A stretch of 47,478 bases of DNA from CAXRDE01 sp964342365 (GTDB lineage: Bacteria; Cyanobacteriota; Sericytochromatia; UBA7694), in assembly GCA_964342365.1 (NCBI GenBank), contig CAYFGW010000003.1:1-47478 (forward strand). Reading direction: 5' to 3'. Both the position numbers and the translations under genes were made by a program. Position 1 is the first letter of the stretch. The number at the start of each line of letters is the position of its first letter. The notes under the pieces were generated by a model. That model worked only from the letters and a program-made list of their open reading frames with translations. It had not been told where the DNA came from and ran no database searches. This document shows positions 40,064 through 47,478 of this stretch, one piece after another.

Positions 40064-41170
40064 ATGAAAGTCACTTGCCAAACAGAAGATCTGAAAAAAA
40101 CCCTTCACGCCGTACAGCGGGCCGTGGCTGCCAAAGGCATTTTGCCAGTTTTGAGTAACGTACTTCTCAGTGCGGATCAGGGACCTTTTCTCACCATGAC
40201 GGGAACAGACCTGGAAATTGGCGTAGAAGCTCGACTGGAAGCTCAGCTTGAAGACGCGCTGAAAATCACGGTTCCCGCTAAAAAACTATTTGAAATTGTG
40301 AACAAATTTCCCGACGATGCCATTACGTTGGAATTTAAAAACGATGGCACCGTCAGCCTACTGGGAGACAAACTGGCTTTTCACCTGAATACTTTACCCG
40401 CCGATGAATTCCCCAAATTGCCCCAGGTGGATCGTCAACAGGTGTTTGAACTGAATCTGCTGGATTTTTGCAAGGCCATTCGTCAAACTGGATTCGCTTC
40501 GGCCAGTGATGCCGCAAAAACCATTTTAACGGGCATCAATCTGAGTATTGATAATGACCAACTCAAACTGGCTGCCACAGACGGTTATCGCCTTGCTGTG
40601 AGGCATTTGAGTCTTTCTCAGTCGGGAGACACAGCCAATTTGATCGTTCCTCGCCGTACCCTGATTGAATTGGAAAAACTTGTGAAGCAGGATGCACAAG
40701 AGACCCTCCTTATGAGCTTTAATCAGTCTCACATTCTCTTTGAGTCCGGAGACAAAATTATCACCTCTCGTTTAATCGAAGGCAAATACCCTGACTATAG
40801 TAAAATATTGCCCCGTCAGTTTCAACGGAAGGTGTGGCTAGATACTCGTGCTTTTCTGGCGGCTGTGGAGCGCGTGGCTATTATGTCTTCAGATCAAACC
40901 CACGTGATTTCCTTTGATATTTCTGAACAGGGCGTCACGATCAGGGCTGGTGCGGAGCAGGGTAAAGCCCGTGAAGAAGTCTCCTCTAAATTTGAAGGAG
41001 AGCCCATTTCCATTAGCTTTAACGCACAGTACTTAATCGAAGTCTTGCGTATTTATGCTGAAGACAGCTCTCATGTGATGCTCCAGCTGAATTCTGAAGT
41101 ACAGCCTGTGGTTTTCTCTGCTGTGGATAACGATGATTATCTCTGCATGCTCATGCCTATTAAGCCCTGA
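40064..41170 (+). CDS. dnaN: DNA polymerase III beta sliding clamp
   Basis: This 368-residue beta clamp tethers Pol III to DNA. It shows the three-domain pattern, starting MKVTCQTEDLKKTLHAVQRAV and ending DDYLCMLMPIKP, a normal clamp C-terminus (M-P-x-R/K-P-like). ATG 40064 fits the family start; earlier in-frame ATGs (40043, 40055) add residues that clamps lack. It borders the putative oriC and is followed 2 bp later by recF, as in many bacteria. Confidence 0.97.
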   Translation: MKVTCQTEDLKKTLHAVQRAVAAKGILPVLSNVLLSADQGPFLTMTGTDLEIGVEARLEAQLEDALKITVPAKKLFEIVNKFPDDAITLEFKNDGTVSLLGDKLAFHLNTLPADEFPKLPQVDRQQVFELNLLDFCKAIRQTGFASASDAAKTILTGINLSIDNDQLKLAATDGYRLAVRHLSLSQSGDTANLIVPRRTLIELEKLVKQDAQETLLMSFNQSHILFESGDKIITSRLIEGKYPDYSKILPRQFQRKVWLDTRAFLAAVERVAIMSSDQTHVISFDISEQGVTIRAGAEQGKAREEVSSKFEGEPISISFNAQYLIEVLRIYAEDSSHVMLQLNSEVQPVVFSAVDNDDYLCMLMPIKP

Positions 41171-41172
41171 CC

Positions 41173-42294
41173 TTGCAGGTAGAGTTTCTCAGCCTCCACC
41201 ATTTTCGCAATTACACAGATCTTGAACTTGATCTGACGGGCCGTCAACAGGTGGCTTTAATCGGGCCCAATGCCCAGGGCAAAAGTAACTTTTTGGAAGC
41301 TCTTTATGTACTGGCTTTTGCCAGCTCTTTTCGCAGCTCTCGCTTGACAGAGCTCATTCACTGGGACACCCGCAGCTTTCTTATCAAATGCCGATGTCGT
41401 CGGGCGCGAGGGGACGATTTTTTACTGGGCTATGAAACCCGTAAAAACGGCAAACGCCTGATTCAGTATAACTACACCTATCAAAAACGTCTGATCGATT
41501 ATATTGGGCATCTGAAGCTGGTGCTGTTTTCACAGGGGGACTTGAATTTAATAACCGGTCAACCCGGTCGTCGACGTTTGTACCTGGATTTATTATTAAT
41601 TCAGTGCCGCGGTGGTTATTATAAGTTATTACAAAATTATAATCGCGTGATGAAACAACGCAATATTCTTCTGAAGTCCTTTAAAGACTATCGATCCGTG
41701 GACATGATCCCTGAAGCACAGCGCGATCATCTGGATATGTGGGATTTGCAACTGAGCCAGTTTGCTGCTTTAATTATTCAACAGCGGCAGGAAATGCTCA
41801 CAGATTTATTGCCTCTCATTCGGCAAAAACATGTGGAAATGTCGGGACTGTACGAAGAGCTTGATATTGAGTACAGAAGTACCATTCCAGAACCAGATCC
41901 TGAGGCTATCCTGAAACTTTTGCAGCATAAGAGACGTCAGGACGTGTTTCGAGCCCAGACTTCTGTGGGGCCCCATCGTGATGATTTGTTAATCAAGTAC
42001 GTGAAACGGGATTTAAAGGCCGTGGGATCACAGGGACAGATACGCACCGCTGCACTGGCCATGAAAGTGGCTGAACTCTGCTATGTTAAAGAAAAGATCG
42101 GAGAGTTCCCCATTTTGCTTTTGGACGATGTTTTTTCAGAACTGGACATTCGCCGCCAGCAGCTTCTGGTGGAGCAAATTGCCTATGACGGTTTACAGTC
42201 TTTTATTACCACCACCCATCTGGATCAAACTGTGGAAAAGCTGTTAAAAGAGCAGGGCTTAATTCTGCATGTCAGAGAAGGTCAAATCACGTGA
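41173..42294 (+). CDS. recF: DNA replication and repair protein RecF
   Basis: This 373-residue SMC-like ATPase loads recombination factors at gaps. Walker A is LIGPNAQGKSNFLEAL, the signature GSQGQIRTAALAMK, and Walker B is LLLDDVFSELD. It begins with TTG 41173, 2 bp after dnaN, without a clear Shine-Dalgarno sequence; translational coupling from dnaN is likely. The last codons overlap the dciA start (GTGA). Confidence 0.96.
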   Translation: MQVEFLSLHHFRNYTDLELDLTGRQQVALIGPNAQGKSNFLEALYVLAFASSFRSSRLTELIHWDTRSFLIKCRCRRARGDDFLLGYETRKNGKRLIQYNYTYQKRLIDYIGHLKLVLFSQGDLNLITGQPGRRRLYLDLLLIQCRGGYYKLLQNYNRVMKQRNILLKSFKDYRSVDMIPEAQRDHLDMWDLQLSQFAALIIQQRQEMLTDLLPLIRQKHVEMSGLYEELDIEYRSTIPEPDPEAILKLLQHKRRQDVFRAQTSVGPHRDDLLIKYVKRDLKAVGSQGQIRTAALAMKVAELCYVKEKIGEFPILLLDDVFSELDIRRQQLLVEQIAYDGLQSFITTTHLDQTVEKLLKEQGLILHVREGQIT

Positions 42295-42893
42295 AAACGC
42301 TACAGGAATTACTCAAGGGCTATTTACATCATCATCCCATGTCCAAGGGAGTAGATTTGAATCATTTGCTTCAGGAATGGCCGAATTTGCTGGGAACTTA
42401 TCTGGCCCGGCGCATTCATCCGGTACGTTTTGAGCGGGGTGTTCTGATTTGTCAGGTGTCTTCTCCTGCACTGATTCAGGAATTTTCCTTTGTGCAAGAC
42501 CAGATTCTAACCAAACTACGCACCTATAGCGGAGGAGAACTCATCCGTTCCATTCGCTGTGTCACTCAGGTGGCGTCTCGCCAGCAAAACCACCAGCAGC
42601 TCGAGGATATTCAACAGGCTTATCAACAGCGCCAGAAACAGTACAACACAAGTACTGAGGCATCTCCTCAGCTACAGGCCTGGGAAGAAGAATTGATTCG
42701 ACGGCAGGCGGCCAGTATCCCAGACGATAAGCTCAGGGAAAAAACGGAGCAGGTGATTCAGTCCTTGTTGCGGCGTCAAAAGTATTTAAAGTCTCGAAAA
42801 TGGTCCAATTGCGAGCGCTGTCAAACCTATTACGAACCCATTTATACGCGTTGCCCTTATTGTCACCTTTTTGTTTTTGAGCCAGAGGCATGA
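42291..42893 (+). CDS. dciA: DciA-like (DUF721) protein with C-terminal zinc ribbon
   Basis: This 200-residue protein has an N-terminal DUF721 domain (about 1-95: WPNLLGTYLARRIHPVRFERGVLICQV, SSPALIQEFSFVQDQIL), the family containing DciA, the ancestral loader of the replicative helicase DnaB. A Gln-rich helical linker follows, then a zinc-ribbon-like end with CxxC-x10-CxxC (CERC and CPYC). GTG 42291 overlaps recF by 4 bp. The location beside recF and dnaN is common for this family. The zinc ribbon fusion is an unusual addition. Confidence 0.82.
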   Translation: MKTLQELLKGYLHHHPMSKGVDLNHLLQEWPNLLGTYLARRIHPVRFERGVLICQVSSPALIQEFSFVQDQILTKLRTYSGGELIRSIRCVTQVASRQQNHQQLEDIQQAYQQRQKQYNTSTEASPQLQAWEEELIRRQAASIPDDKLREKTEQVIQSLLRRQKYLKSRKWSNCERCQTYYEPIYTRCPYCHLFVFEPEA

Positions 42894-44191
42894 TGCTAGA
42901 GTCCGTGATTCATGCGCTTACAGAACAAACGCAGCCCGTGTATTTTGTGGGCGGTTGCCTGCGGCAGTATTTCTTGAAAAAGCCCATTCATGATTACGAC
43001 TTCGTGGTGGAAGGTTCTGCTATTGCACTCGCTCGAAAGCTCAGTCAACGCTTTTCTTTGCCCTGTTTTATTCTGGATACGGAGCGAGACATTGCGAGAG
43101 TTGCTCTTTCTCGTGAGGATACGCTGGATTTTGCTTCACTCCAGGGAAAAGATCTGAAAAACGATTTGCTACAGCGAGATCTTACGCTGAACGCCATGGC
43201 ATTGCCGGTGACTCCAGAACTTCTTCACGGTACCGTTACACCAGAAATGTGCATTGATCCCGTGGGAGGATACGCAGATTTACAAGCCGGTATTGTGCGT
43301 GGCATTCAGGAGGCTAATTTTTTGTCAGATCCCCTGCGTTTGATACGTGCCTTTCGCTTTGCCACACAGCATGGTTTTTCTATTGAACCAGAAACCTTAG
43401 CATGGACACAGCAGCATGCAGTATGTCTCGAATCTTCAGCCTCTGAACGCATCCTGGCAGAAATCACCAAAATACTCAACGCTAAACACCTGGACGTATT
43501 ATCCAGGGCACTTCCTGTGCTCTCGCAAATTACTGGCATCTCAGAAGAAAAATTGTCTGGTAACGTCAAAGACGTACAGGCCTTGCATGCCTTGCTCATA
43601 TCACAGCACAATCCTTATTTTAAAACGCCGGTTACCGGAGAGCGACAGGTTTCAACACTCTGCCTGTGTTTTGTTCTCTGTTTTGCACATGAGTTTAGAC
43701 GGGGAGTAGACATGTTGGGTGCTGAAGGTGCCAAGGTTTTTTTGTCTACTATTAAGTCAAAGAATAGGCTATACAAGGCGCTGAGCAATAGTGAACAGGC
43801 TTTTTTACAACGTCTTGTTCAACTCTTTATGGACTTGGGTAGGTTGCGTCTGGAGGACAAAATAACCCAGTCTCAGGTATTGCGCACCCTTAAATCAGAG
43901 GTGTTTTCAGCAGCTTTACTGGCTCATTTGTGGCAAAACGAGAGTCCGGTGATGGAGCACGCCCATCGGCAGTTGCAGCAAATGGTGGTGTACTGGAAAG
44001 AGAAAGACCATCCCATTGCTCACCCGATTCATTATCTCAAAGGCCACGAAATTGCAGAATTGTTAAATGAAAAGCCCGGGCCCCGCATTGGTCAAATCAT
44101 TTCCCAATTACTGGATGCCCAGGCCGTTAATGAAGTGACAGATCGCGCTTCAGCGATCCGTTATCTTCAGCAAAACTTTAAGCGCGAATAA
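42890..44191 (+). CDS. CCA tRNA nucleotidyltransferase / poly(A) polymerase family
   Basis: This 433-residue class II nucleotidyltransferase has the head motif GGCLRQYFLKKPIHDYDFVVEG (the family GGxxRD has Gln instead of Asp here, while DYD retains the metal-binding Asp pair), then QRDLTLNAMA and SDPLRLIRAFRFATQ and the later ERILAEI region. No HD domain is recognisable in the C-terminal half. CCA-adding, A-adding and poly(A) activity cannot be separated from sequence. It overlaps dciA by 4 bp (ATGA) and the phosphomannomutase gene by 14 bp, convergently. Confidence 0.85.
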   Translation: MMLESVIHALTEQTQPVYFVGGCLRQYFLKKPIHDYDFVVEGSAIALARKLSQRFSLPCFILDTERDIARVALSREDTLDFASLQGKDLKNDLLQRDLTLNAMALPVTPELLHGTVTPEMCIDPVGGYADLQAGIVRGIQEANFLSDPLRLIRAFRFATQHGFSIEPETLAWTQQHAVCLESSASERILAEITKILNAKHLDVLSRALPVLSQITGISEEKLSGNVKDVQALHALLISQHNPYFKTPVTGERQVSTLCLCFVLCFAHEFRRGVDMLGAEGAKVFLSTIKSKNRLYKALSNSEQAFLQRLVQLFMDLGRLRLEDKITQSQVLRTLKSEVFSAALLAHLWQNESPVMEHAHRQLQQMVVYWKEKDHPIAHPIHYLKGHEIAELLNEKPGPRIGQIISQLLDAQAVNEVTDRASAIRYLQQNFKRE

Positions 44192-45527
44192 TCGCCAGTA
44201 CGTCGTCTCTCAGCGTCTCCATAGCCTCTTGAGAGTCTGCTTCGCAGTTTAAGCGCAGCAGTGGCTCTGTATTACTTTTACGCAGGTTCAGCCACCACGT
44301 ATCTCCAATAATGGATAAGCCGTCAATTTCTACAATTTCGCCCTTGTTTCCGTACGCTTTGCGCACAGCTTCCATGACGGCATCCGCATCTTCGACTTCT
44401 GAATTAATTTCTCCACTAATAAAGTAATTTTCGCGGGCTTTCATGACCTCTGACAGCGATGCGTTCGCTTCAGATATCATTTCTGCGGTTAAAAAGACGG
44501 GCAGTGAAGAATTGTCCGCATAGAATTCTTCATTAAACTTGAAGTAGAAATGTCCACTGACTTCCCCTCCCAGAACGGCTCCCGGCGTTTCCTTCATTTT
44601 GGACTTCATAAAAGCGTGTCCCACTTTCCACATAAAGGCCTTACCACCCGCTGCTTCAATGGTTTCACGCACATAGCGACTGCCGCGTACGTCGTAGAAA
44701 ATCGTGCTACCGGGGTAACGCTTAAGCAAATAAGCACCCAGACGTCCAGTCATAAAGTCTCCGTCAATAAAGTCTCCATGATTGTCCACAAAGAAGGCGC
44801 GATCGCTATCTCCATCGAATCCCACACCAAAATCCGCTTTGACTTCTTTCACCTTGGCTATCAGATCAAGCCGGTTTTCTTCAATCAGGGGATTGGCTTC
44901 GTGATTGGGGAAGGATCCGTCCGGTTCAAAGAACATGGGGATTACTTCAATGGGCGTATTTTCAAACATTTTGGGAGCCACCAGGCCCGCCATACCGTTA
45001 CCGGCGTCTACCACCACCCGCAGAGGCTTAATTTTGTCCATGTCTACCAGGCCGTGAATAAAACGCACGTAGGCTTCTAACATGCCGGGCTTGGGAATAA
45101 TTTGTCCTTTTTCGCTGGCAGGAGTAAATTCATTTTTGTGGTACAGCGCCTCAATATCTTTGATACCAGACTCTCCACCAATGGGGGTGGCGTGACTGCG
45201 CACCATTTTCAGACCGTTATATTGTCCGGGGTTATGAGATGCTGTAATCATGATGCCGGCATCTGCTCCAAGCTCCTCTACCGCAAAGTAAAACATGTCG
45301 GTGGTGGACATACCAATATCGTAAATGCTGGCTCCCTGTTCCGTAATTCCCCGGGAAAGCTCTTTAAAAATGGCTGGACTGGACGTGCGCATATCTCGCC
45401 CAATCACAATGTGTTTGGCTCCCAGAAATTCCACAAAGGCTTTGCCAACAACATAGGCTACGTCTTCGTTGATTTGCTCGGGGTAAAGTCCTCGAATATC
45501 ATAAGCTTTAAAAATGGTTCCCATCAT
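44178..45527 (-). CDS. manB: Phosphomannomutase/phosphoglucomutase
   Basis: This 449-residue alpha-D-phosphohexomutase interconverts 1- and 6-phosphates of mannose or glucose, supplying sugar nucleotides for surface polysaccharide. The phosphoserine loop is TASHNPGQYNG, the metal loop GFDGDSDRAFF, the sugar loop GEVSGHFYFK, and the phosphate-binding loop RKSNTEPLLRL. AAGGAG lies upstream of ATG 45527 (ATG 45524 has better spacing). It follows ileS by 16 bp on the same strand. Specific substrate is uncertain (ManB/AlgC type). Confidence 0.92.
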   Translation of the reverse strand: MMGTIFKAYDIRGLYPEQINEDVAYVVGKAFVEFLGAKHIVIGRDMRTSSPAIFKELSRGITEQGASIYDIGMSTTDMFYFAVEELGADAGIMITASHNPGQYNGLKMVRSHATPIGGESGIKDIEALYHKNEFTPASEKGQIIPKPGMLEAYVRFIHGLVDMDKIKPLRVVVDAGNGMAGLVAPKMFENTPIEVIPMFFEPDGSFPNHEANPLIEENRLDLIAKVKEVKADFGVGFDGDSDRAFFVDNHGDFIDGDFMTGRLGAYLLKRYPGSTIFYDVRGSRYVRETIEAAGGKAFMWKVGHAFMKSKMKETPGAVLGGEVSGHFYFKFNEEFYADNSSLPVFLTAEMISEANASLSEVMKARENYFISGEINSEVEDADAVMEAVRKAYGNKGEIVEIDGLSIIGDTWWLNLRKSNTEPLLRLNCEADSQEAMETLRDDVLAIIRA

Positions 45528-45543
45528 GATTCTCCTTTATGTT

Positions 45544-47478
45544 TTAAACCTGTACCGTTTCGGTTTCAGGCAGTGAATTGACAATGTCTGCACAGCGCTG
45601 ACACAGTTCAGGGTGTTTAGCGTCGCTACCAATGGTGGTGTCCACAATCCAACAGCGTACGCATTTATGACCCTCTGCCGCTGAAATACTTACCGCAAAA
45701 TCTGCATGCTCACTTTGACCCAGGGTACCTGTAGGCACATCTTCTACAATATGCAAATCTGCCAGTATAAACACCTGACGGAATAATTCCCGATGCTGTG
45801 TCAGGTAGTTACGCATATTTTCGTCACGGTGATAAACCTTTGCCACCGCTTCCATAGAGCGCCCGATATGTTTATCAGCCCGTGCTTTTTCTAGCAGTAA
45901 ATTCAGTTCATCTCTGATTTCCAGAACGCCATGCCAGTGAGTGGCCAGCGCTTCGTCACGCCATTCTTTGTGAATCTCTGGAAAATTCATCAGTAAAACG
46001 CTTTCGGGCATTTCTTTGCGCAGGGCATCCGGCATTTTTTCACGGGCATCTTCTGCCAGGTGACTGAGTACCGGGGTGACCATTCCCAGTAAAGCTTTGA
46101 GCACTTCCCAGAGAACGGTTTGTACCGAACGGCGCAGGGGGGAATCCGGTTTTTCAATGTATAGAATATCTTTGACAATGGCAAAGTAAATATTACTGAG
46201 ATCAATCACACAGAAGTTTTGTACACTCTGATAAAAACGGTAGAAAGCGTAACGTTCAAAACTACCCTGTACATCTTCAACAACGTGGCTGAGCTTGTGC
46301 AAAGTGTACCGGTCTAGCTCACTCAATTTATCGAAGGACAGTGCGTCTCTGAAGGGATCGAAATCATACAAATTGCTCATCAAAAAACGCACGGTGTTAC
46401 GGATTTTTTTGTAAACGTCTGCCAGCTGTTTCAAAATGTCGTAAGAGACTTTGACATCACTGGTGTAGTCCACGGAAGCCACCCACAAACGCAGCACATC
46501 AGCACCATATTGCTGAATCACTTTGGAGGGCTCCACAATATTACCCAGAGACTTGCTCATTTTTTTGCCTTCGCCGTCCAGGGCGAACCCGTGAGTCAAC
46601 ACCGTACGATATGGCGCTTCACCATAAACGGACATGGAGGTGAGTAGCGAAGATTGAAACCAACCCCGATGCTGGTCTGAGCCTTCTAAGTAGAGATCCG
46701 CCGGAAAGTTCAATGCTTCCCGTGCCCGTACAACGCCGGTGTGGCTGGTACCAGAATCAAACCACACGTCCATAATGTCGGTTTCTTTGGTAAATGCCGT
46801 ACAGCCGTCCACACTATAACCTTCAGGTAAAAGCTCGTGACTTTCTTTTGTCCACCAGACATTGCTGCCTTCTTTTTCTACCTGATCAGCCACGTGTAAA
46901 ATCAGCTGTTTGTTAAGGATTGCTTCGTTTGTGTCCTGACGATAAAAAGCCGGTATGGGAACTCCCCATGTCCGCTGTCTACTGATGCACCAGTCCGTAC
47001 GATCTGCCACCATATTTTCAATACGTTCTTTACCGCTGGCAGGCACCCACTGCACATCTTGAATTGCATCAATAGCATCCTGACGAAAGGAGTCCACAGA
47101 AGCAAACCACTGCTCAGTAGCCCGGTAGATCAGTGGGGTTTTGGTACGCCAACAGTGGGGGTAAGAATGAACAAAGGTGGTGTGATACACCAATTTATTT
47201 TCTGTTTTTAAGCGCTCTACGATGGGTTCATTCGCTTTTTGGTAGAACACCCCTTCATATCCAGGGGCCTCTTCGGTGAAGACACCGTTGGCATCTACGG
47301 GTGATAAAACCCCCAGTTTGTATTTTTCACCCACCACAAAATCTTCCATCCCGTGACCGGGAGCCGTATGTACACAGCCAGTACCGGCTTCTGCAGTAAC
47401 ATGGTTCCCCAGAATCACCAGCGAGTCTCTGTCATAAAAGGGATGCTGACACACCAGTTTTTCCAGCGCTTTACCCTT
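45544..47478 (-). CDS. ileS: Isoleucyl-tRNA synthetase, C-terminal part (5' partial)
   Basis: The frame is open at the right edge and about 644 residues are visible of an enzyme usually around 930. It starts inside the editing (CP1) domain (GCVHTAPGHGMEDF), then shows the second catalytic half with KKMSKSLGN, the anticodon-binding helical domain, and the C-terminal zinc finger (HKCVRCW and ELCQRC). The zinc finger marks a bacterial type IleRS. It is upstream of the phosphomannomutase gene and probably co-transcribed. Confidence 0.95.
   Translation of the reverse strand, partial: KGKALEKLVCQHPFYDRDSLVILGNHVTAEAGTGCVHTAPGHGMEDFVVGEKYKLGVLSPVDANGVFTEEAPGYEGVFYQKANEPIVERLKTENKLVYHTTFVHSYPHCWRTKTPLIYRATEQWFASVDSFRQDAIDAIQDVQWVPASGKERIENMVADRTDWCISRQRTWGVPIPAFYRQDTNEAILNKQLILHVADQVEKEGSNVWWTKESHELLPEGYSVDGCTAFTKETDIMDVWFDSGTSHTGVVRAREALNFPADLYLEGSDQHRGWFQSSLLTSMSVYGEAPYRTVLTHGFALDGEGKKMSKSLGNIVEPSKVIQQYGADVLRLWVASVDYTSDVKVSYDILKQLADVYKKIRNTVRFLMSNLYDFDPFRDALSFDKLSELDRYTLHKLSHVVEDVQGSFERYAFYRFYQSVQNFCVIDLSNIYFAIVKDILYIEKPDSPLRRSVQTVLWEVLKALLGMVTPVLSHLAEDAREKMPDALRKEMPESVLLMNFPEIHKEWRDEALATHWHGVLEIRDELNLLLEKARADKHIGRSMEAVAKVYHRDENMRNYLTQHRELFRQVFILADLHIVEDVPTGTLGQSEHADFAVSISAAEGHKCVRCWIVDTTIGSDAKHPELCQRCADIVNSLPETETVQV

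Noticed and set aside
44550..45080. 176-codon plus-strand frame
   Set aside because: Antisense to the phosphomannomutase gene, which is clearly real.
1..47478. Searched for CRISPR arrays, insertion sequences, integrases, att sites, phage genes and toxin-antitoxin pairs
   Set aside because: None seen; repeats present are short and local.

Overview
This is a gene-dense bacterial chromosome segment with no rRNA, CRISPR array, insertion sequence or prophage that I can see. It encodes many lipoproteins, periplasmic parvulins, an AMIN-domain N-acetylmuramoyl-L-alanine amidase and type IV pilin-like proteins, which points to a diderm (Gram-negative) heterotroph. A putative replication origin beside dnaN without dnaA, a ComFB protein, an AMIN/Amidase_3 enzyme and a B12-type MerR regulator together suggest the cyanobacterial side branch (Vampirovibrionia/Melainabacteria). 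That placement is an inference and no photosynthesis gene is present.

Layout. 1-3414 (+): end of an exported membrane-anchored protein, an active/inactive pair of M16 peptidases and a CheW protein. 3426-7378 (mostly -): DUF885 protein, Nudix hydrolase, type IV pilin-like protein, a small unknown and a CarH-like MerR regulator with 11-bp direct repeats in front of it. 7582-9623 (+): GAPDH and two Hsp20 genes behind a CIRCE element. 9626-14860: P-loop kinase-like protein, methyltransferase and five lipoprotein genes. 15007-19028 (+): cell-wall amidase and malic enzyme. 19583-22924 (+): operon of ABC1 kinase, UspA, ComFB and a pilin-like protein. 23015-23605 (-): HU and tRNA-Pro(GGG). 23750-31492 (+): mfd, two parvulins, mazG and ruvA, packed with overlaps.

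31607-35887 (+) is an accessory-looking stretch: a Gly/Ala-rich protein with a heptad-like seven-residue repeat, an unknown protein, two homologous PGxGxxY membrane proteins and a TolB-like propeller lipoprotein. QueF, a soluble PLD-family protein, a DUF4438 protein and GatC follow.

39048-40063 is about 1 kb of non-coding DNA with seven exact TGTGGATAA DnaA boxes (six of them as three pairs 11 bp apart), a dense GATC cluster and AT-rich tracts. It is the likely oriC. Genes diverge from it: gatC leftward and dnaN-recF-dciA-cca rightward. The window ends with phosphomannomutase/phosphoglucomutase and the C-terminal two thirds of IleRS.

The most noteworthy items are the origin with its phased boxes and GATC cluster, the CarH-like regulator with altered pocket residues next to an 11-bp repeat operator, the ABC1K-Usp-ComFB-pilin-like operon, and the 31607-35887 envelope island. 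I did not find a clear-cut new defence or mobile system.
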